A stretch of DNA of 64,000 nucleotides, from contig JBQTIY010000001.1 in the NCBI GenBank assembly GCA_052387675.1, positions 124,001 to 188,000 on the forward strand, given 5' to 3'. Position numbers and translations under genes: made by a program. Shown piece after piece: positions 32,449 to 41,492 of the stretch. The stretch is from JBQTIY01 sp052387675. Its GTDB lineage: Bacteria; Planctomycetota; B15-G4. Numbering within the stretch: the stretch's first letter is position 1; each line of letters opens with the position of its first letter. A model generated the notes under the pieces. The model was not told where the DNA came from. It was given only the letters and a program-made list of their open reading frames with translations, and ran no database searches.

Positions 32449-35327
32449 GCCGCCAATCCTTCATTCAACTCTGCAAGCAGTGGCTGGAGCTGGTTACCGA
32501 AGACCTTGAAGGCGCGGCCATAGCCGCCCTGCTGGCCAAACCAGCCGTCTTGGAACGCATCGGGCTCGATGGCGAGGCTGGTGCCGATGTGCTCGGCCAT
32601 GCGGTCAAGCCATTCGCGCTGCTCGCCGGTGAATGTCGCCCCGGACTTCTCCTTGTGCCGGATCCATTCGAGGTATTTCAGGCGCACTTCCCAGGCGAAG
32701 GGTTCGAGCGGCGCGGCGGGCACAATGGCATGGCGAACGAGGGAAACGAGGTCGGCAAGCTGGTCGCCGGGGTGTGCGGTGCCCGGCACGACTTCGGCTA
32801 CTTTTGCGGCCTCCACGATCTCAAACGCGCGCCAGAGCTGCGTTGGGGTGGCGGCGAGCGGCGGTGTGGCAAGCGCGTCCCGCAACAGGCGGAGGTCCTT
32901 CAGCGAGAGCTTGAGCGGCTTTGTACCGGAGTAGAGCACTTGCAGGGCGGTGAGATGGTCCTTGTTTGCGGCAATCCACGCGCGGAAGTCCTGTACCTTC
33001 GCCCGCGCTTTCTCCACGGCGGAGGCGTCGAAGCCGGAGAACGTCACTGTGTCAATCGTATGCCGGTCAATGGTCTGCTCGTTCTGCGCACGGATCTCGA
33101 GGATTCGGCGGCGGAGCGCGGCCTTGAGCAGCGGTGCAACGGCCTGTTGCGCGAGCCGCTCCGTGGCCTGGGCAATCTGCGGCTCAGTCGGATGCCCGGT
33201 GCCGAACTGGAGCTTCGCAGCGTCAATTTGCGCATCGGCATCGCAGGCGCGCATGAGATCGGCGGAAAGGTCCGGCAGAGACTTGCCCCCGGCGAGTTCG
33301 CGCAACTCGGCAAGTTGGGCCGGAGTAACTTCCCGCTGAAGCCGCGCGAGACGACCAGCCAGCGTGGTGAGCTCCTCCGCATCGGTTCCACCCTGGCCAA
33401 CGTATTCCAGCAGCTGTTGCAGCGTGGCGGAGGGCTTGCGGTTGAGCGTGTGGGAATCCGTCTTGTCCTGCTCGCAGACGCCGACCGCATCCACGATGAT
33501 AAAGCGGTCCTTCGCCCGCGCGCTGGGCGTGACGACCTTCAGCTTGTCCGGCGAGATGACGCGGACGCCTCGCCCCTTCATCTGGTCGAAGAACCCGGCG
33601 GATTTCACATTTCGCATGAAGAAGATGCACTCAATAGGCTTCACGTCCGTGCCTGTTGAGATCATGTCCACGGTAACAGCGATGCGCGGGAAGTAGCTGT
33701 TGCGGAAGTTGGAGAGAATCTCGTCGGGCGTGAGGCTCGTGGTCTTCACCCATTCGGTAACCTCGCTCTCGGTCCCGTCGCCGTTCTTTACTTTCTTCGT
33801 AATGCGCGTGAAGCCGGTGCGATAGGTGATCTTCTCGCAGAACTCGTTCTTCTCCCCGAACTCGTCGCGCAGCATGCGCACGATGTCGTCAGCGTGAGAG
33901 TCGTCTTTGGCGAAGACGAGTGTCTTCGGGACTTCTTGAATCGCGGTGTCTTTCTGAAAGCGGCCGAGAAAAGCCTGCGGCAGCACCTTGTCGCGGAACT
34001 CGCGGATGACGGTGCGAATCTGGCTCTCAGCGACGACATCGCGGTCGAGTTCGTTAGCGGTGTAGGTCAGGTCTTGCTGGAGTCGCTCAAGGCGCTCGGC
34101 GCGGGTGAGCTTGTGGCGTCTGTCCACGTAGACGCCGGTCGGCTCGGCGACGATAGTCGCGCCTGCCTCGGTGATGCGAGTGCGGATGCGCCAGACATCG
34201 AAGTCCACGTTGACACCATCCGCGACGGCCTCGTCGTGGCCGTACTGCATGACGAGGTTCTGATTGAAGAAGCCGATGGTGCGGCCCGCAGGCGTGGCAG
34301 TGAGGCCAATGAGGAAGGCATCGAAATACAGGAGTACCTGAGCCCATAGTTCGTAGATGGAGCGGTGACACTCGTCCACGATGACGAAGTCGAAGAACTC
34401 GGGAGGGATTCCGGCGTTGTAAACCACGTCGGGCGGCTCGCCCTTCCACGGCTTAGCGGAGTCGAAGCCGGACCCATCCTCGTTCTCAGGATCGAACTCG
34501 GGCTCACCCTTCAGCATCGAGTAGAGGCGCTGGATGGTCGTGATGACGACCTTGGCCGCAGGGTTGATGGAATTGCTCTTCAGCCGCTGAACGGTGTACA
34601 GCGTGGGGAACTTCCGCGTGTCGTCGGGCGGTGTGAAATTGGCGAACTCGTCCTCGGTTTGCTTGCCGAGGTTGCCGCGGTCAACGAGGAAGAGGATGCG
34701 CTTCGCCCCGCCAAACTTCAGCAGGCGATAGGCTTCGTTCACAGCGGTGAATGTCTTGCCGGAGCCGGTGGCCATCTGGATGAGGGCGCGCGTGTCTGCC
34801 TTGGCGAGGGATGTTTCGAGGTTCTTGATGGCCTGTGCCTGCACCTTCCATAGGCCGGTCGCGTCCAGGGGTGGCATCTGCGCCAGCCTGCCGCGGAGCT
34901 GGACGGGCTGCGTCAACCACTCCGCGAACGACTCAGGGCGCGGGAAGCTGAAGACCCTTCGGCTCCGCGGCTTGGGGTCAAGGCCGTTGGTGAAGAACGT
35001 GACGGAACCATTCGACTCGAAGAGGAATGGCAGCGGGCGACGATGCGCAGGCAAGTTGTCCGGTAGTCCGGCGGCGTACTTTGCGGACTGGGCTTCCACG
35101 CCCGCTAGTGTGCCGTCGGCCTTGGCTTCGACAGCGCCAAGCGCCTTACGGTCTACATAGAGCAAGTAATCCGCGAAACCATACCCGGACTTCATCGGAA
35201 ACTCGCGGACAGCGATGCCCCGACCTGCCGTGAGGTCGAGGTCGTCTCGATCTTGCACGAGCCAACCCGATGCGATCAGTTTCGCATCAATGTCTCGGCG
35301 GGCTTTCTGTTCGGGGCTCTCAGACAT
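32445..35327 (-). CDS. hsdR: Type I restriction endonuclease/helicase HsdR (960 aa)
   Basis: Motor and nuclease subunit. N-terminal nuclease core shows GYGFADYLLYVD (Asp near 53) and EAK at about 67-69 (PD-ExK type). Helicase motifs: MATGSGKT at about 185-192, DECH at about 318-321, LTATPAG soon after, then the second RecA domain with FAKDDSHAD and MISTGTDVKPIE. C-terminal part is helical. The ATG at 35327 is used; a TTG one codon earlier is also in frame. First gene of the operon; no obvious frameshift or missing motif, so the system looks active. Confidence 0.96.
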   Translation of the reverse strand: MSESPEQKARRDIDAKLIASGWLVQDRDDLDLTAGRGIAVREFPMKSGYGFADYLLYVDRKALGAVEAKADGTLAGVEAQSAKYAAGLPDNLPAHRRPLPFLFESNGSVTFFTNGLDPKPRSRRVFSFPRPESFAEWLTQPVQLRGRLAQMPPLDATGLWKVQAQAIKNLETSLAKADTRALIQMATGSGKTFTAVNEAYRLLKFGGAKRILFLVDRGNLGKQTEDEFANFTPPDDTRKFPTLYTVQRLKSNSINPAAKVVITTIQRLYSMLKGEPEFDPENEDGSGFDSAKPWKGEPPDVVYNAGIPPEFFDFVIVDECHRSIYELWAQVLLYFDAFLIGLTATPAGRTIGFFNQNLVMQYGHDEAVADGVNVDFDVWRIRTRITEAGATIVAEPTGVYVDRRHKLTRAERLERLQQDLTYTANELDRDVVAESQIRTVIREFRDKVLPQAFLGRFQKDTAIQEVPKTLVFAKDDSHADDIVRMLRDEFGEKNEFCEKITYRTGFTRITKKVKNGDGTESEVTEWVKTTSLTPDEILSNFRNSYFPRIAVTVDMISTGTDVKPIECIFFMRNVKSAGFFDQMKGRGVRVISPDKLKVVTPSARAKDRFIIVDAVGVCEQDKTDSHTLNRKPSATLQQLLEYVGQGGTDAEELTTLAGRLARLQREVTPAQLAELRELAGGKSLPDLSADLMRACDADAQIDAAKLQFGTGHPTEPQIAQATERLAQQAVAPLLKAALRRRILEIRAQNEQTIDRHTIDTVTFSGFDASAVEKARAKVQDFRAWIAANKDHLTALQVLYSGTKPLKLSLKDLRLLRDALATPPLAATPTQLWRAFEIVEAAKVAEVVPGTAHPGDQLADLVSLVRHAIVPAAPLEPFAWEVRLKYLEWIRHKEKSGATFTGEQREWLDRMAEHIGTSLAIEPDAFQDGWFGQQGGYGRAFKVFGNQLQPLLAELNEGLAA

Positions 35328-35692
35328 CAAGGCTCACGGTTCGCGCGGCTGCAACATGAGCGGCTAGCGATTCTGTCGCTCGCCGCCGACCTCGCGCTGG
35401 AATACTGCGGCCTGAAGCAGCAGCTCACGACGTGTCGGTTGCCGGTGGGCGCTGCGTCGGCTGGCTTGCTCGATCTGTGCGGCATCGGACGGCGCGCTTC
35501 CCTTCTGGGGCGGCGTGAAGGGGCCTATCGTGCCACAGCGCGGGCGGGGTGGGCTACTCGGCGGGGTCCCTCGTCATCTGCCCCGACACCGTCCAAATCG
35601 ACTTTGGCGGCAGCTCGGCGCCGATGTCGTCATCGACTGGTGCGTTCTCCAGCCCCATTCCAACCGCATCCACCTGATGGATCTCACGCATG
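35328..35692. other. Intergenic region with possible peptidase-fold relic
   Basis: 365 bp between hsdR and the Mrr-like gene, both on the minus strand. On the plus strand GVGYSAGSLVICPDTVQIDF (about 35,546-35,605) resembles the nucleophile elbow of S51 dipeptidase E-type enzymes (GxSAG), but it has no attached domain and is closed by stops. At most a fragment of a lost gene. Confidence 0.25.
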
Positions 35693-36733
35693 CTAGCTGC
35701 CCGCACTGGGTGGCACGTTGCGTCGCAGCCGCTCGATCCAGCCGGGTTCAATCTTGAAGTTTAGGATCCTGATTTCATCGGCTGGCGCATAGACAGCGGT
35801 GAACTCGCCAAGATAGGCCTCCTTCAGGTTTGCAGCTGCTCTCAATGACAAAACTCCGGCGTCGGCATAATGGTCGAACAGTTCCTTGGGCACATCGAAT
35901 GAGAACATCGGTGCGCCGTGCGGATCGCAAATGGTCCAGCCACTTCCGGAACTCTGGTCTCCAAAGTGGATTGTCACCGCTGTGCTTCTGGACTTGAAGA
36001 GCTGATCAAGGTTCACGCTGTGGTGAGGAGTTAGAAACACGGGAAACGCGTGCCCTAGGATTGCGATTAGTGCTTTGCCGATCGCGTGGGTGGCCTCAAC
36101 GAAGTCAGTTAGCCACGGATATCCTTGCGTAGGAGCGACCGCACCATTGGTGTCCGGCTGGAGCATGTGCCTGAGTTTCTTCCGAACGTCGGCCAAGACA
36201 ACACCCGTTACCTGCTCGTCTCTCGTCGGCAACCCCTGAGTAGCAGCGTCAATGGCCCCTATTACCGGAGCGAAATAGGTCGAGCGGGCCAAAGGGAGCA
36301 GGTAGACATCCTGAGCGAAAGCATAGTCTTGCGCCTCGGCCGTGAACTCGGACGAACTGAAGATCGCAGTTTGATAGTGAAATCGGCGTACCGATGGCTG
36401 CCCCGGCGACCGCGCCACCCAGTACTCAGACACATCCTTCAAGACACCGACAGCTCCGCGTACTACTGGCAATCCAATCCTTCGATGATCCGCATAGCAC
36501 TTGGCCTCAACCAGTAGGCGCTGAGGATTACTGAACGGCTGGCCTATCCGAAGGTCCGCGATAGCGTCGATCTGATGTTTCGTACCCCTACCAGCCACCG
36601 TGATGCCAGCCGGGCCGATTGCCAGGGTCGGGTCGGTACCAGGGTCGGTCATCGTGCGGTAGCCCGCAGCACGAAGAAGCGTCAGCACCGCCTCCTCTAG
36701 CAGAAGCCCTCGCACTTGGTGAATGGATGCCAT
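35693..36733 (-). CDS. Mrr-like restriction endonuclease-fold protein (346 aa)
   Basis: PD-(D/E)xK nuclease fold at the N-terminus: EEAVLTLLRAAGYRT (helix, Glu13/14), GRGTKHQIDAIADL (Asp near 56), LLVEAKCY (Glu76-x-Lys78), then the conserved GLPVVRGAVGVLKDVSEYW helix. The remaining 200 residues are a separate alpha+beta part with no recognised family. Likely cuts modified or foreign DNA, as in type IV systems. It lies in one run with a 74-aa protein and a canonical Mrr; gap to the 74-aa gene 53 bp. Confidence 0.8.
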   Translation of the reverse strand: MASIHQVRGLLLEEAVLTLLRAAGYRTMTDPGTDPTLAIGPAGITVAGRGTKHQIDAIADLRIGQPFSNPQRLLVEAKCYADHRRIGLPVVRGAVGVLKDVSEYWVARSPGQPSVRRFHYQTAIFSSSEFTAEAQDYAFAQDVYLLPLARSTYFAPVIGAIDAATQGLPTRDEQVTGVVLADVRKKLRHMLQPDTNGAVAPTQGYPWLTDFVEATHAIGKALIAILGHAFPVFLTPHHSVNLDQLFKSRSTAVTIHFGDQSSGSGWTICDPHGAPMFSFDVPKELFDHYADAGVLSLRAAANLKEAYLGEFTAVYAPADEIRILNFKIEPGWIERLRRNVPPSAGS

Positions 36734-36786
36734 AGCTAACAGTCGATAGCTTGGAGTGCGGTCTGAGCCATAGAGCGCGCCATGCG

Positions 36787-37011
36787 CTACTTAAACCAAC
36801 CATGTCGAGTAGCTTCGGACACCAGCTTCCTCAGCGTTCTCGCATCCTCAATCAGTGCCTGCCCGCGAGACGGCTTCAAGTGGCCCGATTTGCTATCTCG
36901 CCAAATGAACCGGTAACCAACTGATGGACTGCCCCGGTCCCAGTGCCACCTGCATTCCTGAAAGCAGAGGCCGCGCTTGTTCCCAACTTCATTAAGTACT
37001 TTGACCCTCAT
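36787..37011 (-). CDS. Small protein between two Mrr-type genes (74 aa)
   Basis: Basic, Trp-rich protein (CRWHWDRGSPSVGYRFIWRDSKSGHLKPSRGQALIEDARTL is the central stretch, split here by GYRFIW, a beta hairpin, and a helix) with no recognised family. Its start lies 7 bp after the mrr stop, so it is cotranscribed with mrr. Position suggests an accessory or DNA-binding role in restriction; that is inference. Confidence 0.65.
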   Translation of the reverse strand: MRVKVLNEVGNKRGLCFQECRWHWDRGSPSVGYRFIWRDSKSGHLKPSRGQALIEDARTLRKLVSEATRHGWFK

Positions 37012-37018
37012 TGTCAGT

Positions 37019-37933
37019 TCACTCCTCCACGAAATAGTCCGAATCGATGCGCTTGATCTCGTAGGTCTCGACGGGCGAGACGCCCACGCCGTGGTCGATC
37101 ATCAGGCTTGCCAACTCGGCCCCATCGATAAGCGCAATCTTGCAGTCGATCTGCTTCGTGTACTCGACGGCATCTCGAGAGAAGTCGGATGTGGTGATGA
37201 AGACACCTTTTCTTGCCCGCTGGCCCTGGAGCGCGCCGACGAACTTCTGAAGTTCCGGGCGTCCCACCGTGGCCTCCCATCGCTTGGCCTGGATGTAGAC
37301 GACATCGAGACCGAGACGATCCTCCTTGATGATCCCGTCGATGCCGCCGTCGCCGCTGCCGCCGACTGCCTTTCCAGCGTCCCTCAGCGTTCCGCCATAG
37401 CCCATCTTGACAAGCAAGGCTACGACAAGGCGTTCAAAAAACGCGGGAGAGCAGCCCTTCACTCGATCCAGCACCTCGGCCTCGAGGTTAGCGCGGAGCC
37501 CTTCGTAGGCTCCCTCGAGTGTCTCCTCTGGCGTTGCTGATTCGGACTCAGCTGCGGGCTCTTGCTCTGTAGCCTCCTCCCGCTGGCGGCGAATCGCCCG
37601 AAACGCCCGATACTCCTCGAACCGCTCGAGGTACGGCATGTCGATCCTGACTGGCGCGGACCTCAGGACATCCTTGCCGCGTTCGGTGATTAGAAACACT
37701 CCCCGGCGCGGCGAAGCAAGCAGACATGACTTGCCGAGGAAAGTGCGAGCCCACCCCGTGCGGTTGTGAAGGACTGTCTGCCGACCACTGGGCAGAAGCG
37801 AGACCTTCTCCGCCTCCGTGAGCCGAAACTCCACCGCCATGGCGTCGACTGCCTCGCGGAGGGTGTGAGCCTTGTCATCGGCCGCAAACCGAAGCAGCGG
37901 GAGCATGAGCGTCTGGAAATCCGGAACCGGCAT
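37019..37933 (-). CDS. mrr: Mrr restriction endonuclease (304 aa)
   Basis: Type IV enzyme that cuts methylated DNA in the canonical case. N-terminal winged helix (about 1-95, ending RRGVFLITERGKDVL), a charged linker (about 110-150), then the Mrr catalytic domain: FFERLVVALLVKMGYGG (Glu near 168), GDGGIDGII (Asp near 199), and QAKRW (Gln215-x-Lys217). All catalytic positions are kept. First gene of a run with the 74-aa and Mrr-like genes. Next to a type I system that methylates adenine, its target must differ from that mark. Confidence 0.93.
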   Translation of the reverse strand: MPVPDFQTLMLPLLRFAADDKAHTLREAVDAMAVEFRLTEAEKVSLLPSGRQTVLHNRTGWARTFLGKSCLLASPRRGVFLITERGKDVLRSAPVRIDMPYLERFEEYRAFRAIRRQREEATEQEPAAESESATPEETLEGAYEGLRANLEAEVLDRVKGCSPAFFERLVVALLVKMGYGGTLRDAGKAVGGSGDGGIDGIIKEDRLGLDVVYIQAKRWEATVGRPELQKFVGALQGQRARKGVFITTSDFSRDAVEYTKQIDCKIALIDGAELASLMIDHGVGVSPVETYEIKRIDSDYFVEE

Positions 37934-38041
37934 GGAGGCCCTTTCCCTAAGCGCGAGGGCGGCACCCTATCGCGAGCGCGATGTGTCGCACAAGGCCCGG
38001 CGCTCCGAGAGCTGATCACTAAAGGGCAACTCGCCGAGCCC

Positions 38042-38083
38042 GTGCCCACCCGCCTCGGCACTTGCTCATGGTCGGAGAAATCA
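38042..38083 (+). pseudogene. DUF72 gene start fragment
   Basis: GTG then codons for PTRLGTCSWSEKS match the N-terminus PSRLGTCSWSEKS of the intact DUF72 gene at 4114, including at the DNA level, then the match stops. A truncated relic in the 407-bp gap 37,934-38,340, which otherwise holds no gene I can support. Confidence 0.6.
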
Positions 38084-38340
38084 TGTTTGAGCTGCTCTGC
38101 TAGGCCGAGGGAAGTCGGGGATTGCGCCACATCATCTACACCTCAGCCTTCGGCGCCTCGCAGTTCGCCCATTCCGCGTTGCGGGCTGCCGTCGTGGGCG
38201 CGCGAGTAGTGTTCAATCTCACCAGCACTTAAGCGTGGTGTCAGGGTGGTGATCTCAGCCTGGGCGACCGGTTCTGAGTTTTCGGGAGGCACAACGGCCA
38301 CAGACACCAATTGCTGCTGCGACTGTCTTGCCGCTGCCAC

Positions 38341-38715
38341 TCACGGCGTACTCAGCCCGTAGATCGTAAACGCGAACGCCGTCGCGTACGCAACCCCCAG
38401 AGCGCCAACTGACATGGCGACGAGTTCTCCTGCGTTCATCTTTTGCCCAGCTTGGTCACCGAACTGTCGCGCCACGCCGAGGACAGCCAAAAGAACCAAG
38501 GTGAAGAAGACCAGATACGCGCCCACAACCACAAATATCCCAACCGCACTAGCTGTGAGCCCTTTCATCTCCGCCTCCGCCAGGATCGCTTTCAACGTGC
38601 CACCGAGAGTCATGACCTCCGTAAGTTTCAAAACACTGATTCCAAGCAGAATGCTCAAGACAAGCAAGTAGCGGTCGCCCAATTGATCATTCTTGTTCGA
38701 CAATTCGGGGGCCAT
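38341..38715 (-). CDS. Four-helix membrane protein of the ECF operon (124 aa)
   Basis: Membrane protein with four hydrophobic segments (about 15-33, 36-48, 54-80 and 98-120) and an acidic N-terminus. Its ATG directly abuts the TAG of the S-component gene, so it is cotranscribed and probably coexpressed with it. No family was recognised. It might be a second membrane partner or an auxiliary S-like subunit. Confidence 0.65.
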   Translation of the reverse strand: MAPELSNKNDQLGDRYLLVLSILLGISVLKLTEVMTLGGTLKAILAEAEMKGLTASAVGIFVVVGAYLVFFTLVLLAVLGVARQFGDQAGQKMNAGELVAMSVGALGVAYATAFAFTIYGLSTP

Positions 38716-39189
38716 CTACTTCGCCTCCGGTTGCGGAAACGCCAGCTGCACTCCCCTATGGACCGCTATGCCACCCACTGCCCCCACAACCGCCTGTACC
38801 GCGTTGAATGGGAGCTCGCTCACAGCCGCCGCCAACCCCATGCCGGGAAGAAATATCTCTGCCACAAAGTAAACGAATACCATGGCACCGACCGCCAAAC
38901 CGACCCATCCCCCGTGCTTGCGACCAAGGCTGCCCGCAATGAACCCCTCCAGCCCCTTCGCTAGCAGAGTCACCGGAGCGAATATGAAGAAGCCACCAAT
39001 CATGTCTGCAGCCGCACTCCCCGCCCCACCAGCTATCGCCCCATACTTTTTGCCGAGGAACAGACCACTGAATACTACGGCCATGTCACCGAGATTCAGG
39101 TAGCCCTGGGTTCCGGGTATCGGAATCCGGATAACCATGGTCAGGGATGCCACTACTCCCGCGAGCAACAGGACAACGAACCACTTCAT
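38716..39189 (-). CDS. ECF transporter S component-like protein (157 aa)
   Basis: Substrate-binding membrane subunit of an energy-coupling factor importer. Six helices; the hallmark stretch IPIPGTQGYLNLGDMAVVF followed by GLFLGKKYGAIAGGAGSAAADMIGG and YAP-like FAPVTLLAKGLEGFIAG is the pattern of the ECF S family that includes riboflavin- and HMP-type members (PF07155/PF12822 class). Substrate is not evident and no vitamin gene or riboswitch is near. Overlaps the upstream ECF engine gene by 4 nt (ATGA). Confidence 0.82.
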   Translation of the reverse strand: MKWFVVLLLAGVVASLTMVIRIPIPGTQGYLNLGDMAVVFSGLFLGKKYGAIAGGAGSAAADMIGGFFIFAPVTLLAKGLEGFIAGSLGRKHGGWVGLAVGAMVFVYFVAEIFLPGMGLAAAVSELPFNAVQAVVGAVGGIAVHRGVQLAFPQPEAK

Positions 39190-41492
39190 CTCTTACCTCC
39201 ACTTTTGAGTGCCTTGTGTTGAGCAACCGTCCTCGACATGCACATCCACGCCCAGGGTGACCAGACGAGGATATTGCGTATCACTGTCCCGAGGAGCTCA
39301 GGGGAACGGCGCAGCGCTACCCACGCTTGCCTTGGGACCATGTTTGCAGCCTCGAAGTCCGGCCAACGACTGAGCATGACCATGGCTTGCATCGTATCCA
39401 AAAGCGCTTCAGTTGCGAATTCCGCCGAACGAAACAGCAGAGTGGCCCGGCGCCGCCATCTCCCGAACAAGCCAAACTCCAAGGGAGACGTGAACTGGAA
39501 GAACAGCATGCCGCTTGTGATTGTCGCCAACATGCGTAGGGGATGCGAAAGCGTGTAGAGCCACCGTGTAGTTGGTGTATCCAGGGACATATAGGGCGAG
39601 AGACTTGCGCCCGACATAACCACGAGCGCAGCTACCGCAACATACAAGAGAGATCCAAAGGCCCATGTCACCATCAAGATGTGAAACGCTGATCTCTGCA
39701 CCGCGGCACGCAAGAGCACTACGAGAAGACTTGCAACCAGGGACAGTGCTACACAGTAGACGACCAACGTAGATTCTGAGACAACGAACACGAAGCCGTA
39801 GCAGAATGTCGCGACAGCCACAAGGCCCAACAACTTTAAGGACAGCGGCGCACTCCATAGCATCGCGCGTGCATGGGTCTCTCTCCCGGCATCCGCGCCA
39901 TGGACCGCTTCCTGATGAGGAGGGCGCTCCCTACTGATATGACCGTCTGTCAGGTAGAGCAGTTCCGCTCGGAGGGAATCTGCGAGATGCGTGTTATGCG
40001 ATATCACAAGGATGCTGCGGCTGTCACCGCACATGCTACTTAAGGCTGTGAGAAACTCGGCTTCGTCCTTTGCAGACAAGCCCCAAGTCGGCTCGTCCAG
40101 CACCACCACTCGGGTCGTCGGCGTGATCGCTGAGGCCAACACAAGGAGTTTCTGCTGAAGCGGCGTTAGTTGAATTACACATCGATGGTCCGGAACGGGC
40201 ACCCAGCTATCAATCAACTGAAGCGCTATCGCGTTGTCGTGGCAGTGCTTCTTGTAGCTACCCACGGTGGGCAGAGGTAGCTGCTGTAGCGGATACTGGC
40301 TGAGGTACGTCACGCAAGACAAGATGTCTTCACGAGTAAGGGACGCCAATGGTGTTCCGTTGAGCTCAACCATCCCTTTGTCCGGTGTCAACAGCTTGTA
40401 CACCAGCTTTGCAATACTAGACTTGCCAGAACCGTTGGGGCCAACGATGCAATAGTTCTGACCGGGATAGATCGCGAAGGACAGCGCGTCCAACAGCGGC
40501 TCTTGACGCACGATTTCTGACCCCGGATAGTCGAGGAAGCTGACTTCCTTAAACTGGACAAGCGGGGCCGTACCTTCCGGACGTACTCCAGTGGGTATTT
40601 GGTCGCGTCGCCGCTCGGGTCTGTGAATGTCTTCTAGAAAATCCATCGGCCGAAGCTGCCCTCCATCGAGAAGGTAAGCGGCATCGGTGACGCAAAGCAG
40701 ATCTTCCCTCTCATGTTCGAGCAAGACGATGTGGGATGAACGCGCACTCCGGATAGCCGCGAGCAGGGCCGCCCTGCCCGAAGAATCAAGCCAGGGAACT
40801 ACTCCATGAAGCGCATAGCAACTGCGATCACTGGAAAAGGCTAGGGAAAGGGCTACACGCATCCGCTCGCCACCGGAAAGCGCCGAAAGGGTGCGCCGCA
40901 GGAAGGATGGTGCAAGACCAAATCGCGTGAGTGCGCTTATGGCTTGGTTGCGGTCCATCCCAAGAGAGCGGAAGTTGTCCTCAACCCGGGAGAAGAGCAG
41001 CATCTGATCGGGATCGGGGCCGACGTACGCGGTCGATTCTGGGAGAGCGCCCTCAACTACATCCAGTTTGCCTGTGTAGGGCCTAAGAAGTTCTTCGATG
41101 GGTGCCCATGGAACAACACCGTCGGTAATGGGAATTAGGCCTGCGATAATCCCGCCAAGCACGTGGTACGCAGGGGTGTTTTCTCCAACGATCAGACACG
41201 GGCGTCCGGGTGTGAGTTCGATCCTGGCTCCATCGAGCAGCACGACGCCACACTTCAGTACGTAGTTGAGCTTCATGCTAAGCACAGGCGCCATCTCATT
41301 CTCTGCCACCAGGATGTTCCACGGAGAGTTCGTCGCCATTCGGTGTCGCTGAGTCGCAGAGTGTGCCTCGCGGTAGATCCCCCCCCAACACTTCCGTTCA
41401 GCGGCGGCGCGTAGCACCGCCCTCTGCGTGCTGTTGTTGGGCGGCGCCGCTAAGTGCCCCGCTTCGGGAGTTGGTCGATTCGGCCCGGTCAC
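39186..41492 (-). CDS. Fused ECF transporter engine: ATPase-ATPase-transmembrane (768 aa)
   Basis: One chain with two ABC domains (about 65-290 and 305-525) and a membrane part (about 550-760; EcfT-like). Domain 1 keeps the signature LSGGE (205-209) but lacks Walker A (VGENTPAYH, 102-110, instead of GxxGxGKS/T), has a broken Walker B region (YALHGVVPWLD, 226-236) and no Q-loop Gln. Domain 2 has Walker A GPNGSGKSS (351-359), Q-loop LSQ (397-399), Walker B VVVLDEPTWGLS (462-473) and His499, but its signature is LTPLQQ (442-447). So one composite site (domain 2 A/B with domain 1 signature) can work and the other cannot. Start GTG at 41492 overlaps the DUF4145 stop as GTGA; ATGs at 41339 and 41276 are alternatives. 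Confidence 0.85.
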   Translation of the reverse strand: MTGPNRPTPEAGHLAAPPNNSTQRAVLRAAAERKCWGGIYREAHSATQRHRMATNSPWNILVAENEMAPVLSMKLNYVLKCGVVLLDGARIELTPGRPCLIVGENTPAYHVLGGIIAGLIPITDGVVPWAPIEELLRPYTGKLDVVEGALPESTAYVGPDPDQMLLFSRVEDNFRSLGMDRNQAISALTRFGLAPSFLRRTLSALSGGERMRVALSLAFSSDRSCYALHGVVPWLDSSGRAALLAAIRSARSSHIVLLEHEREDLLCVTDAAYLLDGGQLRPMDFLEDIHRPERRRDQIPTGVRPEGTAPLVQFKEVSFLDYPGSEIVRQEPLLDALSFAIYPGQNYCIVGPNGSGKSSIAKLVYKLLTPDKGMVELNGTPLASLTREDILSCVTYLSQYPLQQLPLPTVGSYKKHCHDNAIALQLIDSWVPVPDHRCVIQLTPLQQKLLVLASAITPTTRVVVLDEPTWGLSAKDEAEFLTALSSMCGDSRSILVISHNTHLADSLRAELLYLTDGHISRERPPHQEAVHGADAGRETHARAMLWSAPLSLKLLGLVAVATFCYGFVFVVSESTLVVYCVALSLVASLLVVLLRAAVQRSAFHILMVTWAFGSLLYVAVAALVVMSGASLSPYMSLDTPTTRWLYTLSHPLRMLATITSGMLFFQFTSPLEFGLFGRWRRRATLLFRSAEFATEALLDTMQAMVMLSRWPDFEAANMVPRQAWVALRRSPELLGTVIRNILVWSPWAWMCMSRTVAQHKALKSGGKR

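Noticed and set aside
32550..33659. Plus-strand frame of 369 codons opposite hsdR
   Set aside because: Antisense shadow of hsdR, which has all helicase motifs.
35515..35757. Plus-strand 80-codon frame before the Mrr-like gene
   Set aside because: Runs antisense into the Mrr-like gene end; only the short GxSAG-like stretch in a different frame is noteworthy.
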